This document shows positions 1 to 10,685 of a DNA stretch of 64,000 nt, in pieces (position 1 is the first letter of the stretch; each line of letters starts with the position of its first letter). The notes beneath the pieces were generated by a model that saw only the letters and a program-made list of their open reading frames with translations, had not been told where the DNA came from and ran no database searches. Source of the stretch: Lysobacter sp. Root76 (GTDB lineage Bacteria; Pseudomonadota; Gammaproteobacteria; Xanthomonadales; Xanthomonadaceae); the NCBI RefSeq assembly GCF_001428685.1, contig NZ_LMIK01000001.1, positions 7,966-71,965 of the forward strand, written 5' to 3'. The position numbers were made by a program, and so were the translations under genes.

Positions 1-139
1 TGAAGAGGAATTTGGAGTGACCAGCTAAGGAATTACAAATGATGAATGCAGCCGCAAGCTTGACCGACGTCGGACGACGAGGCGTATCGCGAAGTTCGTC
101 GCCGCTTGTTTGTGGTGCCGAGTACGGATTCTCTTGCAT
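1..139 (-). CDS. Integron cassette 7, hypothetical protein (partial, runs off the window)
   Basis: An open frame starts with ATG at 139 (MQENPYSAPQ...) and stays open for 46 codons to the window edge, so the C-terminus is unseen. The N-terminus is polar and is followed by a hydrophobic stretch (KLAAAFIIC), so a small membrane protein is likely. It lies five bases beyond an attC site, on the same strand as the other cassette genes, which marks it as the most promoter-distal cassette visible. No function can be assigned. Confidence 0.6.
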   Translation of the reverse strand, partial: MQENPYSAPQTSGDELRDTPRRPTSVKLAAAFIICNSLAGHSKFLF

Positions 140-143
140 ACAG

Positions 144-203
144 GTCTAACGCCTGAATTAAGCCGAGCCGCGAAGCGGCTTCGGCTTGAATGAATTGTTA
201 GGC
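144..203 (-). repeat. attC site of cassette 6
   Basis: A 60-bp imperfect palindrome bounded by GTCTAAC (144-150) and GTTAGGC (197-203), matching the RYYYAAC...GTTRRRY boundaries of integron attC sites. The centre folds as a strong hairpin (GCCGAGCCGC paired with GCGGCTTCGGC). It is almost identical to five other copies at 507, 1061, 1491, 1891 and 2348; the one boundary change is GTC for GCC. Confidence 0.92.
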
Positions 204-503
204 CTCATCGTCGTCCCCCTCGTTGTCCGGGTAGAATACGTGACCGTCGTTTTTGAAGAATATGTTCCGGAACCAAGGGGATTGCCAGACTTCTTCAATG
301 TGGATGGTCGGTGCCGCGCCTTGATTCCACGCGGAATACCGACCGGTGGTCCAAGCCGCGCCAATCATGGACAGTACCTTCTCCACTGCTTCGGCCTCGG
401 ACCGCGCACGAACTGCTCGGGTTGTGAAGAACCCGACCGCAGTTGAGTCTCCCATAGGGACCGAAATCCCTGTGCCTTCAACACGTACACGAAAGTAAGG
501 CAT
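198..503 (-). CDS. Integron cassette 6, hypothetical protein
   Basis: This codes for 101 residues with no signal peptide or membrane segment and an acidic tail (NEGDDDEA). The stop codon TAA lies inside the downstream attC site, as is usual for cassette genes. The ATG at 503 is only three bases from the preceding attC, so the only Shine-Dalgarno-like bases are the AGG within the attC end GTTAGGC. I do not recognise the family. The mixed alpha/beta sequence, rich in aromatic residues at the C-terminal half, suggests a small soluble protein. Confidence 0.75.
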   Translation of the reverse strand: MPYFRVRVEGTGISVPMGDSTAVGFFTTRAVRARSEAEAVEKVLSMIGAAWTTGRYSAWNQGAAPTIHIEEVWQSPWFRNIFFKNDGHVFYPDNEGDDDEA

Positions 504-506
504 GAG

Positions 507-566
507 GCCTAACGCCTGAATTAAGCCGAGCCGCGAAGCGGCTTCGGCTTGAATGAATTGTTAGGC
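507..566 (-). repeat. attC site of cassette 5
   Basis: A 60-bp site with GCCTAAC (507-513) and GTTAGGC (560-566) as its ends and the same hairpin core as the other five copies. Confidence 0.93.
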
Positions 567-1025
567 CTCAGCCCGATTACCTTGACTGCGCCACAGCGAG
601 AGGACCAGACCAACGATCATGGCGGCGAGGAGGACAAGGTTGACGAGGTATCCTTTTGATCCCTCGAGCTTAGCGATAGGCAAAAAGACAAAAATCAGCT
701 TTCTGCTCAGATGCTCTGTTAGTAGCAGCGCAAGAATGAATGGAACCATGTTGCGGTAGCGTACCAATATCAGCACAGATAGCGCGCCGAAGATGAATAC
801 AGATAACCCCCATGCCGCGAACATAGAGACTACGGCCTGAGCTCCGGCAGACGTGTAATTGGCGAGGGGAATCCCATCAGCCGCAGTCGCGACGTAGTAG
901 CCGTTGAAGATGCAGTTCAGACCCATCACGATCTTGCTGAGCGCAAGGAACCCCAAGAGCCAAAGTGCAAATTTTTGGCCGTGGTACGTGTTGTCAAAGC
1001 GCTGAGGAAGAAGGTCGTTGAACAT
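561..1025 (-). CDS. Integron cassette 5, four-helix membrane protein
   Basis: The protein has about 154 residues and four hydrophobic segments (FALWLLGFLALSKIVMGL; AVVSMFAAWGLSVFIFGALS; a third around MVPFILALLLTEHL; and YLVNLVLLAAMIVGLVLSL), so it should sit in the inner membrane. I chose ATG at 1025 (MFNDLLPQ...) because GGAG lies about eight bases upstream; an in-frame ATG at 1046 would add seven residues. The TAA stop lies inside the attC site. The function is unknown; small membrane proteins are common integron cargo. Confidence 0.75.
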   Translation of the reverse strand: MFNDLLPQRFDNTYHGQKFALWLLGFLALSKIVMGLNCIFNGYYVATAADGIPLANYTSAGAQAVVSMFAAWGLSVFIFGALSVLILVRYRNMVPFILALLLTEHLSRKLIFVFLPIAKLEGSKGYLVNLVLLAAMIVGLVLSLWRSQGNRAEA

Positions 1026-1060
1026 GTTGTTCTCCGGTACCGGCATACGGCTTGTCTGAG

Positions 1061-1120
1061 GCCTAACGCCTGAATTAAGCCGAGCCGCGAAGCGGCTTCG
1101 GCTTGAATGAATTGTTAGGT
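1061..1120 (-). repeat. attC site of cassette 4
   Basis: A 60-bp site with ends GCCTAAC (1061-1067) and GTTAGGT (1114-1120) and the same hairpin core as the other copies. Confidence 0.93.
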
Positions 1121-1486
1121 TGCGTCACGTGACTGTCTGAGTGCAACTCGATTGATGACGAAGGCAACCAGCTCATAAGCCAAGCACCAGAAACCAATAC
1201 CCCCGAGAGCCATCCAGCCACCGGCAGCATTGGCACTGCAGTGGAACCCGAGCAGGCAACGCCCGACATGGACTAGGCCGGAGGCAGCAAGTGCTATTGC
1301 TGTGACGCCGGCCGTGGCCAACAAGAGATAAGCCGCGCACTGACCGGCATTGGAACGTAAAGCCCAGGCATTTCGGCGCAGATGAGTCCACAGACGAATT
1401 GGAAGCGCAGTGACGGCAACGAAGCCCAGCGCGCCAAGCCCATAGAAGACGGAAAAGTATGTTGAAACTTCTAGTGATCTCACCAT
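1115..1486 (-). CDS. Integron cassette 4, hypothetical membrane protein
   Basis: This encodes 123 residues with three or four hydrophobic stretches (FYGLGALGFVAVTALPI; AAYLLLATAGVTAIALAASG; MALGGIGFWCLAYELVAFVI), indicating an integral membrane protein. The ATG is four bases after the attC boundary (GTTAGGT TGTT ATG) and the stop lies in the next attC. No family is recognised. Confidence 0.75.
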   Translation of the reverse strand: MVRSLEVSTYFSVFYGLGALGFVAVTALPIRLWTHLRRNAWALRSNAGQCAAYLLLATAGVTAIALAASGLVHVGRCLLGFHCSANAAGGWMALGGIGFWCLAYELVAFVINRVALRQSRDAT

Positions 1487-1490
1487 AACA

Positions 1491-1550
1491 ACCTAACGCC
1501 TGAATTAAGCCGAGCCGCGAAGCGGCTTCGGCTTGAATGAATTGTTAGGC
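1491..1550 (-). repeat. attC site of cassette 3
   Basis: A 60-bp site with ends ACCTAAC (1491-1497) and GTTAGGC (1544-1550) and the same hairpin core. Confidence 0.93.
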
Positions 1551-1551
1551 C

Positions 1552-1887
1552 TCAGCCGCTAACCCGGAGAGCAAGAGCCGACTGATAGACCTTTCCGGAA
1601 AGTGTATCAATGAGTTCCATGCCCGGTAGCAGCCCGTAGGTGCCGTCGGATCGTTGTGTCACCGGGGCATAGTCATTGAAGCTGCCCATGCCTCCATAAA
1701 CCGACATAGTTGAGCCCGAAAGCTCATTGAGCTGCTGCTGAGTGAAGCCATGGCTAAGCAGGTGGTTGGCAATGGAAAGGCAGCTCTCAAAATGCCGCCG
1801 CCAAGCGCACACAGGATCTCGAGACAGGACGGCTACGAGCTGGTCCAGATGTGCTTCCAAAGTCTCCAACTGCAGATGACGTTCCAT
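1552..1887 (-). CDS. Integron cassette 3, small soluble hypothetical protein
   Basis: This encodes 111 residues that look soluble. The N-terminal half is helical (ETLEAHLDQLVAVL...), followed by a Gly-rich motif YGGMGSFNDYAP. Similar YGGMGSFND motifs occur, as I recall, in a small uncharacterised family often found in cassettes; that link is from memory only. The ATG lies three bases from the attC end and TGA sits one base before the next attC. The function is unknown. Confidence 0.75.
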   Translation of the reverse strand: MERHLQLETLEAHLDQLVAVLSRDPVCAWRRHFESCLSIANHLLSHGFTQQQLNELSGSTMSVYGGMGSFNDYAPVTQRSDGTYGLLPGMELIDTLSGKVYQSALALRVSG

Positions 1888-1890
1888 GAG

Positions 1891-1950
1891 GCCTAACGCC
1901 TGAGTTAAGCCGAGCCGCGAAGCGGCTTCGGCTTGAATGAATTGTTAGGT
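1891..1950 (-). repeat. attC site of cassette 2
   Basis: A 60-bp site with ends GCCTAAC (1891-1897) and GTTAGGT (1944-1950). It differs from the other copies by one internal base (GAGTTAAG instead of GAATTAAG). Confidence 0.93.
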
Positions 1951-2349
1951 GGTAGCTGCGCGCTTGAGCGCCGACACCGGAAGAAGTGCCAACTTGCCAC
2001 AGGATTTGCAGAAGGCATCGGGACTATTCCACCAACGACGGTGAGTGACCAGCAAGTGCCGGCAGGACGGACACCGGAGCTGATGTGACGCTAGTACAGA
2101 CCATTGCAGTTGGCGAATAGCGAGAAGCGCAAGAAAAAAAGGGGCACCAGCAGTGAGAGGCCAAAGGTCATTGTGCAGGCCAAGGCGCGGGAGCACTAAG
2201 AATGCAATTGCCAACCAGCCAGCGAGGAGGGTAGTGATTGCGATAAGGCCGCGGCGCAGCGAAGCTCGGGCGGCAATCTGGGTCGCCACGTCCTCTCGGC
2301 TGAACTGAATAAGCTCTTCCTTCACGATGCGATCCACTCTCTTTGCCAC
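1945..2349 (-). CDS. Integron cassette 2, membrane protein with a zinc-ribbon tail
   Basis: The product has 134 residues: a charged N-terminus, two transmembrane helices (LIAITTLLAGWLAIAFLVL and WPLTAGAPFFLALLAI), then a cytoplasmic tail with CPSC and CKSC pairs 20-odd residues apart, a treble-clef or zinc-ribbon arrangement. The only start that uses the whole frame is a GTG at 2349 that overlaps the attC boundary by two bases; an internal GTG a few codons later (VDRIV) is possible. The function is unknown. Confidence 0.7.
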   Translation of the reverse strand: MAKRVDRIVKEELIQFSREDVATQIAARASLRRGLIAITTLLAGWLAIAFLVLPRLGLHNDLWPLTAGAPFFLALLAIRQLQWSVLASHQLRCPSCRHLLVTHRRWWNSPDAFCKSCGKLALLPVSALKRAATT

Positions 2350-2407
2350 CTAACGCCTGAATTAAGCCGAGCCGCGAAGCGGCTTCGGCTTGAATGAATT
2401 GTTAGGC
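2348..2407 (-). repeat. attC site of cassette 1
   Basis: A 60-bp site with ends ACCTAAC (2348-2354) and GTTAGGC (2401-2407). It is the attC nearest the integrase gene. Confidence 0.93.
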
Positions 2408-2554
2408 CCTAGTCTGCCAGCAGGACGTCGCAAGGGACACCGCCATTGAAGATGACGTACCGGGGGTGTCAGTGAATGAGAAGCCATCTAGAGCTAGCTC
2501 TCCATGACCCTCAATGAACTCACGAGCGGAAGCGCTAGCATGTACGTAGGACAT
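2402..2554 (-). pseudogene. Integron cassette 1, probably broken open reading frame
   Basis: A short frame begins MSYVHASASAREF... at 2554 and reads to a TAA inside the attC. After DTPG the translation looks unnatural, whereas the neighbouring frame gives YVIFNGGVPCDVLLAD followed by TAG immediately before the attC. Adding one C to the C5 run at about 2461-2466 would join the two frames into one protein of about 48 residues. No attI or ribosome-binding site precedes it, so the 5' end may also have been lost in the deletion that truncated the integrase gene. Confidence 0.5.
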
Positions 2555-2558
2555 TGTA

Positions 2559-3407
2559 AACGGCAACCGACACCCACGCGAATTAGGCGGTAAGGAAATC
2601 GAATACTTCTTGAGCGATCTGGCCCAGCGGCATCGAGTTGCCCCTAGTACCCAGAACCAGGCCTTGGCCGCCCTGCTGTTCTTGTACCGGGAGGTGCTGG
2701 CCCTGGATTTGCCATGGATGGAGAACATAGTCCGGGCCAAACAGGCGCCGCGTTTGCCGGTAGTGCTGTCGCGCGCCGAAACCATGGCCCTGTTGCGCAC
2801 GATGTCGGGTCGTGAAGCCTTGATGGCCGGCCTGCTTTATGGCAGCGGATTGCGGCTGATGGAATGCCTGCGCCTGAGGATGAAGGATGTGGACCTGGTC
2901 CGCCACGAGATCACCGTGCGCGAGGGCAAGGGCGGCAAGGACCGCAAGACCATGCTGCCGGAACGGTTACGGCCGGCACTGCAGGCGCAGATCGACTGCG
3001 CGCGGGCACAGCATGCTCGGGATCTGGAAGCCGGGTTCGGGGCGGTTTCCCTTCCTTACGCACTGGCCCGCAAATACCGCAACGCGGAGAAGGAACCAGG
3101 TTGGCAGTATGTGTTCCCTGCTGCACGCCGGGCGGCGGATCCTGCTGACGGACACGAGAAGCGCCACCACTTGGACGAAGGCGTGCTGCAACGGGCGGTG
3201 CGTGCCGCTGCGCGGGCGGCCGGCATCCTCAAGCCGGTCAGCCCGCATACCCTGAGACATTGTTTCGCCACTCATCTACTGGAAGGCGGTGCCGACATCC
3301 GCACAGTGCAGGAACTGCTGGGCCACAAGGACGTGACCACCACACAAATCTATACGCACGTTCTGAACCGCGGCACGGTCGGTGTGCTGAGTCCTCTGGA
3401 CCGCTAG
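2559..3407 (+). pseudogene. intI: Integron integrase, 5'-truncated
   Basis: Similarity to IntI tyrosine recombinases begins abruptly at NGNRHPRELGG (about 2559) and continues to the natural C-terminus (GVLSPLDR, TAG at 3405). The catalytic domain looks intact: Arg in GSGLRLMECL, the IntI-specific insertion around LPYALARKYRNAEKEPGWQ, HTLRHCFATH, GHKDVTTT and the nucleophile Tyr in IYTHV. Integron integrases are about 320-340 residues; here the N-terminal 45-50 residues (part of the DNA-clamping domain) are missing in all frames and a stop lies at 2547. A TTG at 2610 could start a 265-residue product, but recombination by it is doubtful. The gene diverges from the cassettes, the standard integron layout. 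Confidence 0.85.
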
Positions 3408-3563
3408 CGCTACTCGCGGCGAACGGCAACTTCACAGCAGCCCAGCCTGTGTGTGTCGAGCCACCTTGCGGCAAGGTGCCTCATGAGCTTCCGCCGCGCC
3501 CAGCGGCGCAGGCTGAGAATTGTCGCAGTACGTTCCTCCGCAATGACGCGCACCCAGGCAACA

Positions 3564-3589
3564 AAAAACCCGGCCGAAGCCGGGTTTTT
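3564..3589. terminator. Bidirectional terminator between intI and acnB
   Basis: A perfect GC stem (CCCGGC ... GCCGGG) around a short loop, with A5 before and T5 after it, so it can act as an intrinsic terminator for either convergent gene. Confidence 0.85.
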
Positions 3590-3596
3590 CGTGAGC

Positions 3597-3610
3597 GCCT
3601 AACGCCCGAA
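3597..3610. other. Orphan attC-like half site beside acnB
   Basis: GCCTAACGCCCGAA matches the first 14 bases of the local attC sites (GCCTAACGCCTGAA) with one mismatch. It lies 13 bp beyond the acnB stop, without the hairpin core or a matching GTTRRRY end. It may be a remnant of a cassette end or chance similarity. Confidence 0.4.
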
Positions 3611-3623
3611 ACTTGCGATCCGA

Positions 3624-6221
3624 TCAGGCCGCGACGGTGTCCGCCACGGTCTTGTAGTCCTCGATCTGGTCGAAGTTCATGTAGCGGTAAATCTTGTCGC
3701 CGTCGGCCTTGAGCACGCCGACGTCCGCCATGTACTCCTCGCGGGTCGGGATGCGGCCCAGGCGCGAGCAGATCGCGGCCAGTTCGGCCGAGCCCAGGTA
3801 GACGTTGGTGTTGCGGCCCAGGCGGTTGGGGAAGTTGCGGGTGCTGGTCGAGAACACGGTCGCGCCCTCGCGCGCCTGCGCCTGGTTGCCCATGCACAGC
3901 GAGCAGCCCGGCATTTCCATGCGCGCGCCGGCGGTGCCGAAGGTGCCGTAGTGGCCTTCCTTGGTCAGCTCGGAGGCGTCCATCTTGGTCGGCGGCGCGA
4001 CCCACAGGCGGGTCGGGATGTCGCGCTTGCCTTCCAGCAGCTTGGCGGCGGCGCGGAAGTGGCCGATGTTGGTCATGCACGAGCCGATGAAGACCTCGTC
4101 GATGACCGCGCCGGACACGTCCGACAGGGTCTTCACGTCGTCCGGGTCGTTCGGGCAGGCCACGATCGGCTCGACGATCTGGTTGAGGTCGATGTCGATG
4201 ACCGCGGCGTACTCGGCGTCGGCGTCGCCTTCCAGCAGCTGCGGGTTGGCCAGCCAGCCTTCCATCGCCTTGATCCGGCGCTGCAGCGAACGCGCGTCGG
4301 CGTAGCCTTCGGCGATCATCCACTTGAGCAGGGTGATGTTGCTGGTCAGGTACTCGATGATCGGTTCCTTATCCAGCTTCACCGTGCAACCGGCGGCGGA
4401 ACGCTCGGCCGAGGCGTCGGACAGTTCGAAGGCCTGTTCGACCTTGAGCTGCGGCAGGCCTTCGATTTCGAGGATGCGGCCGGAGAAGATGTTCTTCTTG
4501 CCCTGCTTGGCGACGGTCAGCAGGCCCTGCTGGATCGCGGCCAGCGGGATCGCGTTGACCAGGTCGCGCAGGGTCACGCCGGGCTGCATTTCGCCCTTGA
4601 AGCGCACCAGCACCGACTCGGGCATGTCCAGCGGCATGACGCCGGTGGCCGCGGCGAACGCGACCAGGCCGGAGCCGGCCGGGAACGAGATGCCGACCGG
4701 GAAACGGGTATGCGAGTCGCCGCCGGTGCCGACGGTATCGGGCATCAGCATGCGGTTGAGCCAGGAGTGGATCACGCCGTCGCCGGGACGCAGGGCGATG
4801 CCGCCGCGGTTGCTGATGAAGGCCGGCAGGTCGTGATGGGTCTTGACGTCGACCGGCTTGGGATAGGCCGCGGTGTGGCAGAACGACTGCATGACCAGGT
4901 CGGCGCTGAAGCCCAGGCAGGCCAGGTCCTTGAGCTCGTCGCGGGTCATCGGACCGGTGGTGTCCTGCGAGCCGACCGAGGTCATCTTCGGTTCGCAATA
5001 GGTGCCCGGACGGATGCCCGGCTGGACGCCGCCGACTTCCGGCAGGCCGCAGGCGCGGCCGACCATCTTCTGCGCCAGCGAGTAGCCCTTGCCGGTGTCG
5101 GCCGGGTTCTGCGGCAGGCGGAACAGGGTCGAGGTCGGCAGGCCCAGGGCCTCGCGCGCCTTCGCGGTCAGGCCGCGGCCGACGATCAGCGGGATACGGC
5201 CGCCGGCGCGGACTTCGTCCAGCAGCACCTCGGACTTGAGCGCGAACTCGGCGATCACCTCGCCGTTCTTGATCGCCTTGCCCTCGTAGGGACGCAGTTC
5301 GACCACGTCGCCCATGTTCATCTGCGACACGTCGAGTTCGATCGGCAAGGCGCCGGCGTCTTCCATGGTGTTGTAGAAGATCGGCGCGATCTTCGAACCC
5401 AGGCAGACACCGCCGAAGCGCTTGTTCGGAATGTAGGGGATGTCCTCGCCGGTGAACCACAGCACCGAGTTGGTCGCCGACTTGCGGCTGGAGCCGGTGC
5501 CGACCACGTCGCCGACGTAGGCGACCAGGTGGCCCTGGTCCTTCAGCGATTCGATGAAGGCGATCGGGCCGCGCTTGCCGTCTTCTTCCGGCTCGATGCC
5601 GTCGCGCTTGTTCTTCAGCATCGCCAGGGCGTGCAGCGGGATGTCCGGGCGCGTGGTCGCGTCGGGCGCCGGCGAGAGGTCGTCGGTGTTGGTTTCGCCG
5701 GTCACCTTGAAGACGGTGATGGTCAGGCTTTCCGGCACTTCCGGCTTGCTGGTGAACCACTCGGCGTCGGCCCAGCTTTGCAGCACGGCGCGGGCGTGGG
5801 CGTTGCCCTGCTCGGCCTTTTCCTGGACGTCGTGGAAGGCGTCGAACATCAGCAGGGTGTGCTTGAGCGCGTTCGCCGCCACAGCGCCGACTTCGGCGTC
5901 GTCGAGCAGTTCGATCAGCGGGTGGATGTTGTAGCCGCCGAGCATGGTGCCGAGCAGTTCGGTCGCGCGGGCGCGGTCGATCAGGGGGTTCTTTTCGGTG
6001 CCGAAGGCGACCGCGGCCAGGTAGGAGGCCTTGACCTTGGCCGCGTCGTCGACGCCGGCCGGGACGCGATGGCTGATCAAATCCAGCAGGAACGCTTCCT
6101 CGCCCGCCGGCGGGGCCTTCAGCAGTTCGATGACCTCAGCGGTCTGCTGGGCGGTCAGGGGCAGCGGCGGAATGCCCAGCGCGGCGCGCTCGGCAACGTG
6201 TTGGCGGTAGCTGGAGAGCAT
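3624..6221 (-). CDS. acnB: Aconitate hydratase B (bifunctional 2-methylisocitrate dehydratase)
   Basis: AcnB interconverts citrate and isocitrate in the cytoplasm and, in many bacteria, also hydrates 2-methyl-cis-aconitate. The product is 865 residues, the same length as E. coli AcnB, and is collinear with it from [17 protein letters not shown]. An in-frame upstream extension was rejected because similarity starts at this Met. Domain order is the AcnB-type HEAT-like N-terminus, the swivel domain, then the catalytic domains; the 4Fe-4S cysteines are in [10 protein letters not shown] and [10 protein letters not shown]. It diverges from acnA across a 373-bp gap, and acnB next to rpfA is typical of Xanthomonadaceae. 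Confidence 0.98.
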   Translation of the reverse strand: MLSSYRQHVAERAALGIPPLPLTAQQTAEVIELLKAPPAGEEAFLLDLISHRVPAGVDDAAKVKASYLAAVAFGTEKNPLIDRARATELLGTMLGGYNIHPLIELLDDAEVGAVAANALKHTLLMFDAFHDVQEKAEQGNAHARAVLQSWADAEWFTSKPEVPESLTITVFKVTGETNTDDLSPAPDATTRPDIPLHALAMLKNKRDGIEPEEDGKRGPIAFIESLKDQGHLVAYVGDVVGTGSSRKSATNSVLWFTGEDIPYIPNKRFGGVCLGSKIAPIFYNTMEDAGALPIELDVSQMNMGDVVELRPYEGKAIKNGEVIAEFALKSEVLLDEVRAGGRIPLIVGRGLTAKAREALGLPTSTLFRLPQNPADTGKGYSLAQKMVGRACGLPEVGGVQPGIRPGTYCEPKMTSVGSQDTTGPMTRDELKDLACLGFSADLVMQSFCHTAAYPKPVDVKTHHDLPAFISNRGGIALRPGDGVIHSWLNRMLMPDTVGTGGDSHTRFPVGISFPAGSGLVAFAAATGVMPLDMPESVLVRFKGEMQPGVTLRDLVNAIPLAAIQQGLLTVAKQGKKNIFSGRILEIEGLPQLKVEQAFELSDASAERSAAGCTVKLDKEPIIEYLTSNITLLKWMIAEGYADARSLQRRIKAMEGWLANPQLLEGDADAEYAAVIDIDLNQIVEPIVACPNDPDDVKTLSDVSGAVIDEVFIGSCMTNIGHFRAAAKLLEGKRDIPTRLWVAPPTKMDASELTKEGHYGTFGTAGARMEMPGCSLCMGNQAQAREGATVFSTSTRNFPNRLGRNTNVYLGSAELAAICSRLGRIPTREEYMADVGVLKADGDKIYRYMNFDQIEDYKTVADTVAA

Positions 6222-6594
6222 GGAGAGTCCCGTAGATGAAGCTGGTGTGCACCGCACCGGCGCCGCATCGGCCACCGGAATGGGATGCGTCGCGGGCTGG
6301 CGGGGAAAGAGTCCCGTAGGTGGAGCTTCGGAGCTTGCCCAGTTCGGAGCGGGTCTTGCTTGGGCGGCCCCTCGACTGCGTATTTTGCCCGGAATGGCGT
6401 TTCGCGGCAACGCGCCGGACCCGCGCCAGCCATATCCGGCAAGGCTTTGCGCGATTTTTACGGAACGCAGTCACGCGCCTGCGACCATTGTCTGCACGCC
6501 ACCTGAATCCGATAGGGTGATAATCGCAACGAATCGCATGCCACCGCGCCCCGCTACCTCGGGCGCGCCAGCCGCACATCAGGAGCCCCACCCC
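6222..6594. promoter_or_regulatory. Divergent acnB/acnA intergenic region
   Basis: The 373 bp between two divergent aconitase starts must hold both promoters. The only weak match to a sigma-70 promoter I see for acnA is TTGTCT near 6488 with GATAGG about 17 bases later; I would not rely on it. An AGGAG ribosome-binding site precedes acnA at about 6580. No other gene or repeat is apparent. Confidence 0.4.
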
Positions 6595-9375
<2,781 letters not shown>

Positions 9376-10018
9376 GCGCCAACCGCCGTAGCGACAGAAG
9401 CCCCGCGCTGCAGCCCCTCTCCCGCCTGCGGGAGAGGGGTTGGGGCGAGGGCCGGCGCAAGCGCGCAGCTCTCGCCGCCCATCGCCCCTCATCCGGCCCT
9501 GCGGGCCACCTTCTCCCGCAAGCGGGAGAAGGGAAAAGCGCCAACTGCTGTAGCGACAGAAGCCCCGCGCTGTAGCCCCTCTCCCGCTTGTGGGAGAGGG
9601 GTTGGGGTGAGGGCCGGCGCAAGCGCGCAATTCCCACCGCCCATCGCCCTCATCCGGCCCTGCGGGCCACCTTCTCCCGCACGCGGGAGAAGGGAAAAAG
9701 CGCCAACCGCCGTAGCGACAGAAGCCCCGCGCTGTAGCCCCTCTCCCGCTTGCGGGAGAGGGGTTGGGGTGAGGGCCGGCGCAAGCGCGTAGCTCCCACT
9801 GCCCATCGCCCCTCATCCGGCCCTACGGGCCACCTTCTCCCGCATGCGGGAGAAGGGAAAGCGCCAACGCTGTAGCGACAAAAGCCTCGCGCTATAGCCC
9901 CTCTCCCGCCTGCGGGAGAGGGGTTGGGGTGAGTGCCGGCGCAAGCGCGTAGCTCCCACCCATCGCCCCTCATCCGGCCCTGCGGGCCACCTTCTCCCGC
10001 AGCCGGAGAAAGGAAACC
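9376..10018. repeat. Four tandem copies of a 162-bp palindromic (REP/BIME-like) unit
   Basis: Units start at 9376, 9538, 9700 and 9861 (spacing 162, 162, 161). Each contains two hairpins, CTCTCCCGC/GCGGGAGAG and CTTCTCCCGC/GCGGGAGAAG, joined by a conserved spacer. The array begins directly after the acnA stop and fills the 654-bp gap to the next gene. Such CTCTCCCGC hairpins are scattered intergenic repeats in Xanthomonadaceae. Long frames within the array are products of the repeat and are not genes. Confidence 0.93.
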
Positions 10019-10029
10019 AGTGCCCTGCC

Positions 10030-10500
10030 CTACAACTTCGGCTTCCACTGCGCGCTGGTCATGCGCCATTCGCCTTCGCTTTCGCGCCAGCCGGTCTCGA
10101 CCTCGTACACCTGCGCCGCCTCCGGTAATACGCGCCCGCCGCCTCCGGTCAGCGCGGCGCTGAACCGGACCGTCGCGCGGTCGCCCTGCAGCGCGATCTC
10201 GGCCGGGCCCAGGGTCACGCCGACAGCGCGGTAGCGACGGAAGCTCAGCATCGCCAGGCCGCGGGCGCCGTTGCGGTCCATGCCCTCGGGGCCGACGAAG
10301 TCCTCCGCCAGCGCCGACTGCAGCCCGTCCAGGTCGCGCTCCTCCATCGCCGTCTGCAAGGACGCCAGGGTTTGGCGCAGGCGCTGCTCCGGCGGCGGCC
10401 GCGCGCAGCCGGCCAGCAACGCCGCCAGCGCCAGGGCGCACAGCCAGATCGCGCCGGACCGCAGGCGCGGCGCCTCGAAAGCCATCGTCTTCATCGTCAT
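10030..10500 (-). CDS. Predicted lipoprotein with an NTF2/SnoaL-like fold
   Basis: The protein has 156 residues: a basic N-terminus, a hydrophobic stretch (GAIWLCALALAALL) and a lipobox LLAGC, so it should be a lipidated envelope protein. The remainder (QTLASLQTAMEERDLDGLQSALAEDFVG...) follows the helix-then-sheet pattern of NTF2-like/SnoaL proteins, with a terminal WRMTSAQW strand. ATG 10500 is preferred; ATG 10494 is also possible. It diverges from rpfB. The ligand and role are unknown. Confidence 0.75.
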   Translation of the reverse strand: MTMKTMAFEAPRLRSGAIWLCALALAALLAGCARPPPEQRLRQTLASLQTAMEERDLDGLQSALAEDFVGPEGMDRNGARGLAMLSFRRYRAVGVTLGPAEIALQGDRATVRFSAALTGGGGRVLPEAAQVYEVETGWRESEGEWRMTSAQWKPKL

Positions 10501-10685
10501 GAACCTGACCGTCCGTTCGTTTTTCGGCCGCCATCCTGACACGCCGGAGCTGCCTTCAGCGCTCCCTGCGTGCGTCGCCTTGCCAGCCAATAGAGCCTAT
10601 GCTCCAATCCAGCGAGGACCGTACGGCAGCGCATTCGCTTGCGCCGCCAGTGAACGGAAACACCAGCGATAGAGAGGGGATCGCG

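Noticed and set aside
144-2407. Regularly repeated 60-bp palindromes considered as a CRISPR array
   Set aside because: Spacing is 300-550 bp with a gene in each interval, and ends match integron attC boundaries; not CRISPR-like.
3951-6239. Very long open frame (about 760 codons) antisense to acnB
   Set aside because: High-GC codon bias keeps antisense frames open; the translation is Arg/Gly/Asp/Val-rich with no recognisable domain, while acnB on the other strand is unmistakable.
9489-9816. Open frames within the 162-bp repeat array
   Set aside because: Their translations are periodic copies of the repeat (LTPTPLPQAGEG-type) and reflect palindromic DNA rather than a protein.
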